Below, piece by piece: positions 22,784 through 33,682 of a stretch of 64,000 nt of DNA (positions are counted from its first letter, which is position 1; each line of letters starts with the position of its first letter). Below the pieces are notes generated by a model. That model saw nothing but the letters and a program-made list of their open reading frames with translations, was not told the origin of the DNA and did not search any database. Origin of the DNA: Siphonodentalium dalli. Taxonomy: Eukaryota > Mollusca > Scaphopoda > Gadilida > Siphonodentaliidae. The stretch is from assembly GCA_032622095.1 (NCBI GenBank), contig CP136062.1:159212875-159276874 (forward strand), given 5' to 3'. The translations under genes and the position numbers were made by a program.

Positions 22784-22917
22784 ATAAGCATTAAAGATCC
22801 TATGCAAGTGCATTCTCTTATATATGCGAGTCACCCATAGGGAGCCTCATATATAAGAGAATGCACTGGCCTGACAGTATTTACCTTGACTTTATAAGCC
22901 AGTGTATTCTCTTATAA

Positions 22918-23435
22918 GATTTATTAAAACAAACCATAAAACAATGGTGTCTGTCGTAACATAATATATATACAATATACATCTGAGAAAGAAATCATAT
23001 ATTTGGTGACTATAAATTGACTATAATAGGTGAAACATCTGTGGAGGACCCTGTCAGTCTAGAGAACATGAAATAATTTCACATATCAATTTTGTTTCGC
23101 GAGCTGTGTCTGGGCTAAGAAGACCTCGAAAATTATTGAAAGATTCTTTTGATCCTTGTTGTAAAGTTTTTGGTTCAACTTGTTGATTGAGTTTTGCAAA
23201 TAAATTATTTCTTTGGTTAATATTCTTCATACAGAAAAGGAATTTTTTTTCTTCGTCTTCTAATTGAAGACATAGTGAGCAAGTTCTTTGAGATAGTGTT
23301 TCTGTTTCCTTTTCTATGGCTAAATTATGAGCACTGACCCTCATTGCATTCAGGTGACTGGTGAGAGATTTAGGTATCCCTAATGTTAAATAAGTTTGAG
23401 TGAGTTTTGAACTCCTTATAGATTTTTCCAAACAA
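22918..23435 (-). pseudogene. LINE ORF2 C-terminal fragment
   Basis: A 125-codon minus-strand frame (23054-23431) contains RVSAHNLAIEKETET and TCSLCLQLEDEEKKFLFC. The order SxHNLxIExGR...RxCxxCxxxEDExHFLxxC is common at the C-terminus of bivalve and other animal non-LTR retrotransposon proteins, beyond the reverse-transcriptase core. The Cys-Cys knuckle is present, but its following His is replaced. AT-rich sequence continues to 22918 as probable 3' UTR. It is 5'-truncated and lies within a PB2 hairpin, so it arrived after that MITE. Confidence 0.6.
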
Positions 23436-23559
23436 ATATATGCAAATATAAGAGAATGAACTGGCTTACAAGGTCAAGGTAGATATTGTTAGGCCATTGA
23501 ATTTTCTTATAAATGGGAGGGTTTTCGCAAAATTTTAGGAAGCGCCAGTCATGAAAGGG

Positions 23560-23958
23560 TTAACCCTTTACCCAACAGAACGGCCCTGTGCCAATGCATT
23601 CTCTTATATATGCGAGTCGACCATAGGTCGCCTCGCATATATAAGAGAATGCATTGGCTTAACACATTAAAAATTATAAAATTGTTAAAGAATGTAAGAA
23701 AAATGGTAAAAAGTGTTAAAAAAAGTATTTTTTTAGGCCAATGCATTCTCTTATATATGCGAGGCGACCTATGGTCGACTCGCATATATAAGAGAATGCA
23801 TTGGCACAGGGCATAACTGTAACTATCACAATGTGGTCAAGGAGCCGGTTCCAATGATATCCATATTTGTATGGTTCTATTGAGACAGACCGAAGATATT
23901 TTAGGCTGTTGAAGCTTTATTTGGCTGTTTTTGGCCGGTTTGTTGGGTAAAGGGTTGA
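23560..23958. mobile_element. PB1 piggyBac-like MITE, copy 1
   Basis: TTAACCCTTTACCCAACAG at the left and TTTGTTGGGTAAAGGGTTGA at the right. Two 70-bp hairpins (23589-23658, 23733-23804) are separated by an A/T-rich spacer. The right TTAA is mutated to TTGA where it meets an HC remnant. About 400 bp, non-coding. Confidence 0.85.
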
Positions 23959-24087
23959 GGTATAAGCAGAATGAGGTCCCCAGAGGGTGAATTTGGTGAT
24001 GCTAGCCCGCTATGCGGGGTAGCATCACTAAACTCACCCTCTGGGGACCTCATTCTGCAAATGACAGACACCCTATTTCAAGGCTTG
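23956..24087. mobile_element. HC MITE, left arm missing
   Basis: TAAGCAGAATGAGGTCCCC through ACCCTATTTCAAGGCTTG. It starts exactly where the PB1 element ends, so the junction truncates HC. Confidence 0.7.
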
Positions 24088-24431
24088 AAATACACTCACC
24101 TACACAAAGAACCAATTATAACAACCTGATAATTATAACGAAAATGAATAAAAGGTATAAGCCATTTGAATACTCATTTTAATTATAATTACCATGATGT
24201 TTTACAATTTGTTCATAGAGTACATTATTTTATTTTGCACTTATTCCTAACTCCAATTCATTCATTTGTTGCATATTTTCTATTGAATATAGTTGGAGAT
24301 TGCATGCCCCATAAATTTATATCACTTTTTATACACCTATTTTAAAAATGAGATGTAGTATGTTTTTGGTCAGATAAGCAGTACAGATAAAACTGTTATT
24401 TTTCCTTTTCTGGGTGCCCAAAAGTCCAGAA

Positions 24432-24921
24432 TTAAAGGTACTCAATCCGAACAGAGGGTCCCCATCTCAACAGATTCCAACAACAACAATCCGATCAGAG
24501 GGTCCTATATATTACTATTTCTTTGGCTTTGGGGGTAAAAGATATTTGATTCGAGTCGAGGAATCCATCAAACAAAGCTCAGAGTTATTAGATATTGATT
24601 TTTGAAATTTGTTATTTTCTCGAGATGAGTACTAATAATTGCCGTCAATTTCGTAACCTGCTCGAGATGTGTACACCAAAACACTATTCAAACAGACAAG
24701 GATGGATAACTCTAAAATCAAGTGGTAATAATAACGCAATTTTGACTGTGTTCTGGGCCAGAAAGTATTCCCGATAATGAAAAATAATAGATTTCTAAAA
24801 TAGATATCTAACAAATCTGAGCTTTGATGGGTGACTTCCTCGACTCGAATCAAATATTTTTGACCCCCGAAGCCATTGAAATAGTAATTGAGAGGAGTTT
24901 TATCGGATTGAGTACCTTTAA
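24432..24921. mobile_element. KG element, full copy flanked by TTAA
   Basis: TTAAAGGTACTCAATCCGA at the left and TCGGATTGAGTACCTTTAA at the right are exact inverted repeats that include TTAA. The inside is itself an imperfect inverted repeat: GGGGGTAAAAGATATTTGATTCGAGTCGAG is mirrored around 24838-24875. TTAA plus AG ends would suit a Kolobok- or piggyBac-type MITE. Confidence 0.75.
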
Positions 24922-25307
24922 CCGTTTCTCCCACGACCACACTACTTTTGGGTGATTCATGGAAAATAAAATGTTCTTCCTGCTTTTGAGAATGATAATT
25001 CGATATATGTCTGACAATATCCGCATCGTAAATTAGTTATGCACAGTTCATGGTCAGCTTCCTTAATGCAGGTCATATTCCTAACTTTAAGTTTACCATA
25101 TGCGCTCTTCCGACCCAGTTTTAATTACTTCAAATTAATGGTTATCGAAGCGTATAATTGTCAACTTTGTGAATGAATGTTTCCTTTGTTAACATGCATA
25201 TTTAACATAACTCAGGCATTTGGTAATAATCTATTAGGTCATGGAAAAATGGTACTGGGTCATGGAAAAGTCCTTGAAAAATCATGGAAATTCAATCACA
25301 CAAAGGG
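24922..25307. other. No recognised feature
   Basis: AT-rich intronic sequence with no supported feature. Confidence 0.35.
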
Positions 25308-25411
25308 TTAACCCTTAATTTCTATACTAAATACTCATTGACTAGTAGTTCCCTTAGGAAATGTTCAAATAATAAGTTGAACAAATGACTATTTAGTTCA
25401 GAAAGGATTAA
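25308..25411. mobile_element. PB3 MITE, short TTAA-flanked copy
   Basis: TTAACCCTTAATTTCTATAC at the left, GTTCAGAAAGGATTAA at the right, and the internal ACTCATTGACTAGTAGTTCC. Confidence 0.6.
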
Positions 25412-25744
25412 TTTAAGGCTTTGAGATTATGAGTTGTTTAGTGAATGTTCAGACGACCACGATTCGATCGTATGTGGACAGATTTCCATCATGGGTAGTA
25501 ACCATTAGTTGAATTGCGCTGTTTGTTTTCAGATGCGAAATTCTGGTGTATCCTTTGTTATGTCCACTTGCGTGGAATCACAGTCGATGGAATCAGTTGT
25601 GTGTGTATAAATAGTAGGTGATAAGATCGTAGGGTAGTCCATCACTTGGTTAGCCATGGCTTACTAACAACCCACAATATCCTCATCTGCGATGACATCA
25701 CAATCGTGTGAACAAACTACCCACGAATTTGTTGTGTCCCGATT

Positions 25745-26971
25745 CAGGCCTGAGTTTAGTGTGCCTGTCATTTGCAGAATGAGGTCCCCAGAGGGTGAAT
25801 TTAGTGACAATATCCTGCATAGCGTGCTAGCCAGTGTTCGCGCTGGACCGAAAAATCGTTTGGCCAAAAGTTTAGCCAAATGAAATTTTATTAGCCAAAT
25901 GAAAAAAACTTTGGCCAAATTAAAAAAAACTTTGGCCAAATTAAATCCTCATTTTTTGGGCGGTTCACAATTAATGACTAAAATATTTTTTTTAAACTTT
26001 ATTTGTTACTCAGAATAAAAACATAATTAAAACAACTTTAAAAACAATATTATACGAACATAGGTATCACACAGGCAGATCAATTCATATAGAATATGGC
26101 TGGATTTCACTTCACATCAGATCATACGCAAAAAGCCCGGTGAAAATTCTATATAATTATAATCACACGAATCCGCTAAACAAATTGTAATAACTCTTAT
26201 TTCGATGACACCATGACGGTCGCTAACTATTGCTTATTATAGTAAGGTGATAACTGTTGAATATCTATTGTATTCAAACCTTTTATGGTGTGAAGCCAGG
26301 TTATTAGATGGGACGCAGTTTATGACACAATTACGTAACCACTGAGTTAAGAACGGCTCGTCTGTAAGCATTTAGGTAATTTATCTTACAGACTGCCTAA
26401 TCAACAAAAAATTACATAACCAGTATACAGCTTAAGCGTTTTGACGATTAGGCTGGTTAAATGTTAGAGCATACCATTTGCCGTCTCGTGAAGTTTGATT
26501 ATGTGCAACTTGCGTTTGTTACTCATTGTAGAAATTTTACGATATTTCCATGGTACGAAATACATTCGTCACCCAATTTCATCTTGAATGTCGATCTATT
26601 CAGCGCTTTTTATTAGCTTTCCGACGCCATGCTTTCCGTCTCAATTTGGGGCCAAAAGTTAAGCCAAATGAAATTTTTATTAGCCAAATTCGAAAAAGAT
26701 TGGCCATTGGCCAAATGGTGAATATTTTGATATACACCCATTGGGAACCTCGATTATGCAATGTGTCATCTCCCAATTTGGGGATATAGAGAAATAGTTT
26801 CTATAGAAATTTTATAATAAAGAAACTTTCCCGAGAAGATGAGGCCTAAGTAGAATGAGGTATCCAGAGGGTGAATTTAGTGTTGCTAGCCTACTATGTG
26901 GGATAGCATCACTAAATTCACCCTCTGGGGACCTCATTCTGCAAATGACAGGCACCTTATTCTCAGGCTTG
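25745..26971. mobile_element. HC MITE split by an about 890-bp insertion
   Basis: The left end CAGGCCTGAGTTTAG reaches the core at 25833. The element resumes at AAATGGTGAATATTTTGAT (26713), the spacer block known from other long HC copies, and ends TTCTCAGGCTTG. The insertion carries AGCCAAATGAAATTTTATTAG near 25872 and again near 26661, that is, direct repeats of about 60 bp at both of its ends. Confidence 0.6.
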
Positions 26972-26988
26972 GTCTGATTCCTCCACTT

Positions 26989-27302
26989 CAAGCCTTGAAA
27001 TAGCGTGTCTGTCATTTGCAGATTGAGGTTCCCAGAGGGTGAATTTAGTGACGCTACCCCGCATAGCAGGCTAGCATCACCAAATTCACCCTCTGGGAAC
27101 CTCATTCTGCTGAGTTGTAAGCAGAATGAGGTCCCCAGAGGGTGAATTTGGTGATGCTAGCCCGCTATGCTGAGTTGTAAGCAGAATGAGGTCCCCAGAG
27201 GGTGAATTTGGTGATGCTAGCCCACTATGCGGGGTAGCATCACTAAATCCACCCTCTGGGGACCTCATTCTGCAAATGACAGACACACTATTTCAAGGCT
27301 TG
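26989..27302. mobile_element. HC MITE with three cores and exact 8-bp target duplication
   Basis: CAAGCCTTGAAATAG ... CTATTTCAAGGCTTG, flanked by CTCCACTT on both sides (26981-26988, 27303-27310). The inner TGAGTTGTAAGCAGAATG block is tandemly repeated at 27112 and 27172, a small internal duplication of about 60 bp. Confidence 0.85.
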
Positions 27303-27310
27303 CTCCACTT

Positions 27311-28947
27311 ACAATTGAATCCTGGTCGCCTGAACTGACATTGGATAAGAGTTTAGGAGACAGGGAGTCTATTTTGGTATGGCTGGGTCAATCTAAACAT
27401 AGTGTGGTAAATTGATTTTTTTCCCCCTCTTCTATCTGAGTTATGTAGATTCCAATTGTTGGTAGGCATGATATCTACAGGAATATCTCAACATGCCCTC
27501 AATTATTAAACCACACAAGAGGTGTCCATGATAGTGGATACAATGACATACTCCCCCCCCCCTTTCAGAATAAAAGTGATGGCTTAATAGATTACCACTG
27601 TGATTTTCTAATTCATAGTTGATTGTATTCATGTGATATCATCTATCATTTACGGAGTATATAACCACTGAATTATCAATAGGGCCCTGCGAATCGAGGA
27701 TTTTCATTTCGAAACTCGAATTGAATCGAATCGGATAAGAAATTTGAAATCGCATAGAATCTCGAATCAAATCATTATATCGCTTGTATCAAGAGTGAAG
27801 AGGTGGAACAGTTTAGGAAACTCTTATGTGCTTTCGAACTTTCATAGTCGTCAAACTTCATCGATCTCTGTATTTTACTGAAATCTGCCATTTGAATTGT
27901 ATAAAGCTGGACTCCTGACCTATGGCACTATATATGGGATGAAGACTTTTGAGGTTTGCCGGATGAGTTTGGCTGCAATTGCTGGAATCCCGTATTCAAC
28001 TCAACAAACGTGTCAAGAAATAGTCCCAGATAAATAAAGACTGACATATTTAATGAAATAACTTTTCAAACTCTTCATTCTTTAGAGTTTGTCGAAAAAA
28101 TATTGGAAGCCATAGTATTTTGAGACGTAGCGTATGTAATGCAAACAGATGACAAACTGGAAGTCAAAAGCCACCTGGCACTATTTCCTATTATGCAACG
28201 AACATGCTTGTCACAATTTATAGAATGGGTTTGAATGGAATATGGGTAGGATCATGTAATAAATATCAATATCAGTCTTTTAATTCAAAAAACAATAATT
28301 ATAGTTGACATATTCGTTCAAGATGATTATTTGGATCCCAAGAGTATAAACCTAAAGGAAAGTATTTTTTCAGCCCTTCAGTGTTGGCTATCGGCTGAAG
28401 TAAGGCAAATGGTTATATTCTGTCAGCCTTTTTTTTAAACTGAGAGCTGCCAATGTTTTATTGTCTTATTGTAGCCAGTACAACATGTAGTATGCAAACA
28501 ACGAAAATAGATTGTTGAATACCAAGTAGTTAACAGACAGCGAGATAATGAGGACTATCTTAATTTTAACCTCATGACAAAATGGCTGCAACTATAATTT
28601 TGGTCATTGAAGATTTATAACATGGATATAAACATCCATTTTCTGATATATATATTTATCACACTTAGCACTATGTAATATTTGAGCGTAATAGACACGT
28701 GTAATATTGTCGCGTGCAATGACGTCACGCTGCTCTTTGGGACAAAGTTCTCTGTCTGTTAATTATTGTTGTTTTCGATAAAATTTAAGCGATTGTATGA
28801 CCATGTGATAAAAAGTATCTCAAACTCGTTCTATTTTATACATAATTTATCAACCTCGTCCACTAAATTCTATTTGAGCCTCGGGTTTATATATATTTAT
28901 ATATATTGCTAATATTGGCTGACTCCTCGAAATACTCTTGCAAACGG

Positions 28948-28949
<2 letters not shown>
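27311..28949. other. No recognised feature
   Basis: The longest stretch of the intron without a recognised family. It contains a CGAATCGAATCGG-like low-complexity block near 27690-27770 and no coding signal. Confidence 0.35.

Positions 28950-29019
<70 letters not shown>
28950..29019. repeat. (TA)n microsatellite, about 35 units
   Basis: An uninterrupted AT alternation of about 70 bases, at the 3' side of the Penelope-like element. Confidence 0.95.
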
Positions 29020-29023
<4 letters not shown>

Positions 29024-29102
29024 TTATTGAAGTATATGCCGTATGAGTCTGTGTCAATAATAAATGGGAATAAAATAAAGTAACACCATTTAAGACTCAT
29101 TT

Positions 29103-29290
29103 GAGTTTTTAAAAAACACGAGCTTTCGGCTATCTAGTAGCCTTTATCAAGTATGAAGTGAACAAATAGTGAAAAGTCGTTGACGTTGAAAGTGTCCCAC
29201 ACGATGACGTGCATAACAAGACTCTTGTTATGCACGTCATCGTGAGGGACACTTTCAACGTCAACGACTTTTCATAGTGCACTATTGCAC
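29103..29290 (-). mobile_element. Probable 3' terminal region of the Penelope-like element with hairpin
   Basis: Minus-strand GGCTACTAGATAGCCGAAAG followed by CTCGTGTTTTTTAAAA resembles the terminal repeats of Penelope-like elements, as I recall them. Positions 29176-29275 form a near-perfect inverted repeat, with arms AAAGTCGTTGACGTTGAAAG and onward of about 48 bp. Confidence 0.5.
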
Positions 29291-29291
29291 G

Positions 29292-30551
29292 TCATATCGG
29301 CATTGGCATCTTCATACCGTTTTTAAGGGTAATAGTATTTCCTTCTATGATGTGCTGGCACACTTTACATCTGGAATCGCCACATTTGTTGACTTTATAT
29401 TCCTTAGATATGTTTGTCGTGAATTTAGCACCAGTGAGCATGCGTTTTAGGTTCCTTGGTTGAAGCTTGCTGGGTAAAATGTCCGCTTTGGTCACCAAAG
29501 ATCACATTTTATTACTGGTATGAAGAATTGGTAGTAATTCTTGGGCTTTTGCAGATATATTAAAGTGACAATGTGGATTATGTGTTGTCACAAAAGGAAT
29601 AATGTTAGTTTCTGAGGACTTCTGTTTGGCAGTCCGTAATTCATTTTCTGGAATGAGTTGGGCTCTCTGAATCCCATTTGTAATCAAACCTTTTGGATAA
29701 TGTTGTTTCGATAAGAATGACTCTAATTCCTTTAGTCTCAAAGGTCTCTTTTCTGCATTACTGACGATCATGCACACACGTCTAGCAAGACTATATGGAA
29801 TATTTCTCTTGGTGTGCGACGGGTGGCAAGAGCGGAAATCCATATATTGGTGTGCATCGGTAGGTTTATAATATATGTCAGTTTCAATTTTCGTGTTATT
29901 TAGAATTATAAGAACATCTAGGAATGGGAGTCCCTCCTTGCTTGCATCCTTCGTGAACTGAATAGATTTGTCCAGAGAATTGAGTAACACATGGAATTCG
30001 TTGAGACTGTCCATTGAATCAATCCATATTACAAAACAATCGTCAAGGTATCTCCTCCAAGATGTTCGAATATGTGTACTTATTGACAATTTGAAGATGT
30101 TTTCCGCTCTTGTATATAGTTAATTTTCTAGGAAGCCCATAAGAATTAAGGTTTGCAAATTTAGGGGCCACTTTTGTGCCCATGGCAGTTCCTTTTATTT
30201 GTAGGTAGTATTTGTCATTGAAGAAGAACTTATTGTTCTCCAATATAATACGCAAACTTTGTACGATGAAGTCAGAACTGAATCTCTTGTCGATCATATC
30301 GCAATGTTTTTCGATCCAGTATTCTACTGCTTTTATTCCTAAATCATGTGGAATATTTAAGTAGAGACCAACTACATCAAAACTCACAAGTGTTGACCCT
30401 TCTTCAGTTCTTTCTGGCAATTCTCTGACAAAATCCATATCATCTCTTATGTAGCTTGGTATTTTTTCACATAATGGTTTCATGATTATGTTCAAGAAAT
30501 TACTGAGTCTGTTAGTGGGACAAGAGGATCCAGCGATAATTGGTCTCAATT

Positions 30552-30582
<31 letters not shown>

Positions 30583-30588
30583 ACGCAC
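29292..30588 (-). pseudogene. Penelope-like element reverse transcriptase, truncated and broken
   Basis: Minus-strand reading frames cover most of a Penelope-like RT. KLRPIIAGSSCPTNRLS is near the N-terminal break. STLVSFDVVGLYLNIP contains the first catalytic Asp. GTAMGTKVAPKFANL follows, then RYLDDCFVIW with the catalytic Asp pair. Next are GLPFLDVLI and YYKPTDAHQYMDFRSCHPSHTK, both diagnostic of this class. The linker KCGDSRCKVCQHI follows. The GIY-YIG endonuclease that normally comes next is not visible. There is a frameshift and a stop near 30110-30160 and another in-frame stop at 29502-29504, so it is dead. The 5' break lies at a (TA)n/(CA)n tract (30552-30598). These elements use target-primed reverse transcription and are often 5'-truncated. 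Confidence 0.85.
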
Positions 30589-30598
30589 ACGCACACAC
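30552..30598. repeat. (TA)n(CA)n microsatellite at the Penelope 5' break
   Basis: TATATATATATATATATATA followed by CACACATACACGCACACG. It directly abuts the first preserved codons of the retroelement. Confidence 0.85.
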
Positions 30599-30599
30599 C

Positions 30600-30773
30600 T
30601 TATATATACATGTATGTAAGAGAATACATTGTCCTAACAATATTTATCTCAACAGTGCATTCTCTTATAATTATATGCGAGGCTTCCTGTGGGAGACTCG
30701 CCTATATAAGAGAATGCACTGGCAAATGATCTTTAATGCTGCACCAGCACAGCTCCCGTCATCAAAGGGTTAA
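30600..30773. mobile_element. PB2 MITE, partial
   Basis: AGAGAATACATTGTCCTAAC, then a complete second hairpin and GCACCAGCACAGCTCCCGTC, ending ATCAAAGGGTTAA (TTAA 30770-30773). The left terminus is absent. Confidence 0.65.
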
Positions 30774-30935
30774 ATCAACAATTAAATCAATAATTTTAAG
30801 CCAGACCCAAACAAACTCTGATATGATCGATAAAGGACCAAGTTCCAATCATAAAAGCAAGAATGTTGAGTATGCAAATAATTGAAACCTATTCTTTTTA
30901 GCAGAAGAAAAAATTCTGACATGGGACAAGGGGAT

Positions 30936-30951
30936 GGGGGGGGGGGGGGGG
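30936..30951. repeat. Poly-G tract
   Basis: About 16 consecutive G bases after GGGATG, possibly length-variable. Confidence 0.8.
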
Positions 30952-31039
30952 TTGGTGAATGTGGTGTTGGAAATGTTTTCAGTATGCATATGTCCACACA
31001 TTTATATTTAAAGTGTATTTCCTGATAATATTGGTGTAA

Positions 31040-31130
31040 CTACTCATTATCACTTCTCCCTGATAACAGCCCACTTCTCCCTGATAACAGCCCACATCTC
31101 CCTGATAAGCTGTAAGCAAATAGGGAGAAG
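31040..31130 (+). repeat. Short tandem repeat with repeat R
   Basis: ACTTCTCCCTGATAACAGCC occurs three times at 22-bp spacing. A related block follows repeat R near 48985-49260. Confidence 0.6.
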
Positions 31131-31189
31131 TGACTTCTCCCAATTTGAAATTTCTGGACTGCATGGTCGCTGTTGGGAAGGCTGATCTA

Positions 31190-31708
31190 TCCCGTGATGT
31201 AATTTGTCTGAAGGTTGCGAACTGTCTGAGCAGTCGACACTCTTTGATGGATCTTTGTCCCGGAACAATATCGAAACGTCAGCAATAGTTCCGGCCCGAT
31301 AACAAACATTAGAGATTAAAGTACATTATTGAATTATTCCCGTGATACTAAAAACAGCTCCTTCACAAAGTATGCTACAAAGATTTTGTGCATTGTAAAG
31401 TCTAATCTATATCGTGATTCGATGACATGCTGCTGAAGGTTGCGACCTGTCTGTGTAGTTGACCCTGTTTGATACATCTTTGTCCGGAGGTCGTTAATGA
31501 TTTGAGGAGTGTACAAACAGACAAGATTAGCATATATTATTGAATTTTTCCGTGACATGCAAGTGGTGAACAGAATGTGCATTTGTTGCAATGATTGAAT
31601 ATTGGGTATTCTTCTATTATTATCGAGCATGTAATTAATTAGAATATGGCGTGGCGTTGTAAGTAGTTGCTGCTCGCAGCTGAACGATTTCCCTTGCCAC
31701 AAATGCAC
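31190..31708 (-). repeat. Two related blocks, possible retroelement relic
   Basis: On the minus strand, GACAAAGAT(C/G) followed by ATCAAA and then CAGACAG-TCGCAACCTTCAG occurs twice (about 31196-31265 and 31420-31490). AATTATTCCCGTGATA-like text follows each. A 124-codon minus frame (31334-31708) has no recognisable domain. It could be a repeat end rather than a gene. Confidence 0.35.
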
Positions 31709-31971
31709 TGAAACGATGGCGTGCGTTAACTACTCCCATCGTGCAATTTACTCAATTTTCTTATTGATTGATGATTTTTGAAGTGATGTCTCCCAATAAA
31801 TTGCCTCGCTGGCCAGACACATCATGAAGTATGTTTGTCAGCACAAATTGCTGATCATGATATTAATTCTAAAAGGCAGGGACCACCAGCCTAAAGAGAA
31901 GACTCTTCTTCTTAGATCCCTATCTAGTCACCAGACTGATAACAGATAGATAAATTATAATGGTTATGTTG

Positions 31972-32715
31972 AAGGCTGAGACAGCCTAGAGGATTGAAAC
32001 AGGGTGATTTCAATTCTCTCTAAACCCGTACCCAGGTGCCTGAGGCTTATTATATACCAGGAACCAGCTTAGAGATTAAAACAGGGAGATGTCAATTCTT
32101 TCTAGACCCATACCCAGACACCTGATCTGCTTCTACCAGAGACTATAGCCTAGAGGATTGAAACGGGGTGATGTCAATTATCTCTAGACCCGTACCCAGG
32201 CACCTAAGGCTTATTATATACCAGGAATGAGATTAAAACAGGGGGATGTCTATTCTCTCTAGACCCGTACCCAGGAACCTAAGACTTATTATACCAGACA
32301 AGCCTACAGGATTAAAACAGGGAGACGTCAATTCTCTCTAGACCCGTACCCAGGCACCTAAGGCTTATTATATACCAGAGACAAGCCTACAGGATTAAAA
32401 CAGGGAGACGTCAATTCTCTCTAGACCCGTACCCAAGCACCTAAGGCTTATTATACCAGAGACAATCTTACAGGATTAAAACAGGGAGACGTCAATTCTC
32501 TCTAGACCCGTACCCAGGCAACTAAGGCTTATTATACCAGAGACAAGTCTACAGGATTAAAACAGGGAGACGTCAATTCTCTCTAGACCCGTACCCAGGC
32601 ACCTAAGGCTTATTATACCAGAGACAAGCTTACAGGATTAAAACATGGAGAAGTCAATTCTCTCTAGACCCGTACCCAGGCACCTGATGCTTATAGCAGG
32701 GACGAGCTTAGAGGT
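31972..32715 (+). repeat. Minisatellite, about nine 75-85 bp units
   Basis: Each unit reads approximately GGATTAAAACAGGGAGACG, TCAATTCTCTCTAGACCCG, TACCCAGGCACCTAAGGC and TTATTATACCAGAGACAAG. Central units are nearly identical and edge units diverge. Confidence 0.9.
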
Positions 32716-32757
32716 TTGACTTGTGAGAACCCTGAATTATTTCTAGCCTCTTGGAAG

Positions 32758-33130
32758 TTAAAGATGCATTATCTGATTAAACACCCCTAAATTAGTATTT
32801 CTTTGGCTTCAGGGATAAAAAATATCTGATTTGAGTCGAGGAACCCACTCATCAAAGCTCAGAGTGATGAGATATTAATTTTTGAACGAAGTTATTTCTC
32901 GAGATATGTACTTTTTTTTCCACCTGGAAAATATTTGTCAAACCGACCAAATTGCGGATCAAGATGGATAACTCTAAATCAAGTTATAATATGGCCATAT
33001 TTCGTTGAACAACATGTTGAAAATTGACACGTTTTTGGAAATTTATACCTACTGATAAATAAAGCGTATTTTGAAGAAATGTGGTAACTTGATGATATGG
33101 GGACCATCTGATCAGATTGAGTACCTTTAC
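32758..33130. mobile_element. KG element, second copy
   Basis: TTAAAGATGCATTATCTG at the left and GATTGAGTACCTTTA at the right. Internal TGAGTCGAGGAACCCACTC and CTCGAGATATGTAC match 24432-24921. Confidence 0.65.
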
Positions 33131-33178
33131 GGAAAAAGTACTACAGTCAGTGTAAATATTACTGACACGCAATACATG

Positions 33179-33576
33179 CAGGCCTGAGAATAAGGTGCCT
33201 GTCATTTGCAGACTGAGGTCCCCAGAGATTAAATTTAGCAGCGCTAAATTCACCCTCAAAAGTTTCTTTATTATAAAATTTCTATAGAAACTTCTTCACA
33301 TAGATTCTATTTCTTTTTTAGTTTAGTTTCTCTATATCCCCAAATTAGCAGATGACACGTTATATAATCGAGGTTCCCAATGGGTATACATCACAATATT
33401 CACCATTTGGGAAATTCAATCTGAGTTTATGTCTCCCATAGCAGATGAGGCCATGTCGAATGGGGTCCCCAGAGGATGAATTTGGTGATGCTACGCCTCT
33501 ATGCAGGATAGCGTCACTGAATTCACCCTCTGGGGACCTCATTCTGTAATTGACAGGCACACTAAACTCATGCTTG
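33179..33576. mobile_element. HC MITE, long copy with exact 8-bp target duplication
   Basis: Flanked by AATACATG at 33171-33178 and 33577-33584. The left core is mostly deleted. Then come the AAATTTCTATAGAAACTTC spacer, the CACCATTTGGGAA block and a complete right core. Ends CAGGCCTGAGAATAAG and CTAAACTCATGCTTG. Confidence 0.85.
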
Positions 33577-33635
33577 AATACATGGAGGATATCTAGTGTT
33601 TTTGAGTGGTTACTGAAAATTATCACATGAGTGAC

Positions 33636-33682
33636 AGACAAATGTTTATTTTCATTTCGCAAGCGAAAAATAAACATTTGTT
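33636..33682. repeat. Short hairpin around GCAAGC
   Basis: ACAAATGTTTATTTTCATTT faces AAAAATAAACATTTGT across TCGCAAGCG, a compact stem-loop. Confidence 0.6.

Larger units (their letters stand above)
22426..23563. mobile_element. PB2 MITE split by two later insertions
   Basis: Starts TTAACCCTTTCATGATGG (22426) and ends CATGAAAGGGTTAA (TTAA 23560-23563). Insert 1 is the 311-bp duplicate (22474-22787), flanked by 14-bp direct repeats. Insert 2 is a LINE fragment (about 22918-23435), placed inside the second hairpin arm. Removing both leaves an ordinary PB2 order. A PB1 element abuts at the same right TTAA. Confidence 0.7.

Noticed and set aside
24632-24940. 102-codon minus-strand frame
   Set aside because: It lies wholly within the KG inverted-repeat element and has no recognisable domain.
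26812-27105. Frames with repeated MRSPEGEF and NSPSGDLI peptides
   Set aside because: These peptides come from the HC palindrome read in one frame. They appear on both strands wherever HC lies.
31334-31708. 124-codon minus-strand frame as a possible gene
   Set aside because: No domain, and part of it is a block repeated 220 bp away. Kept only as a possible retroelement relic.
31972-32715. CRISPR-like regular spacing of repeats
   Set aside because: The units are tandem with no unique spacers, and the window is animal DNA; it is a minisatellite.
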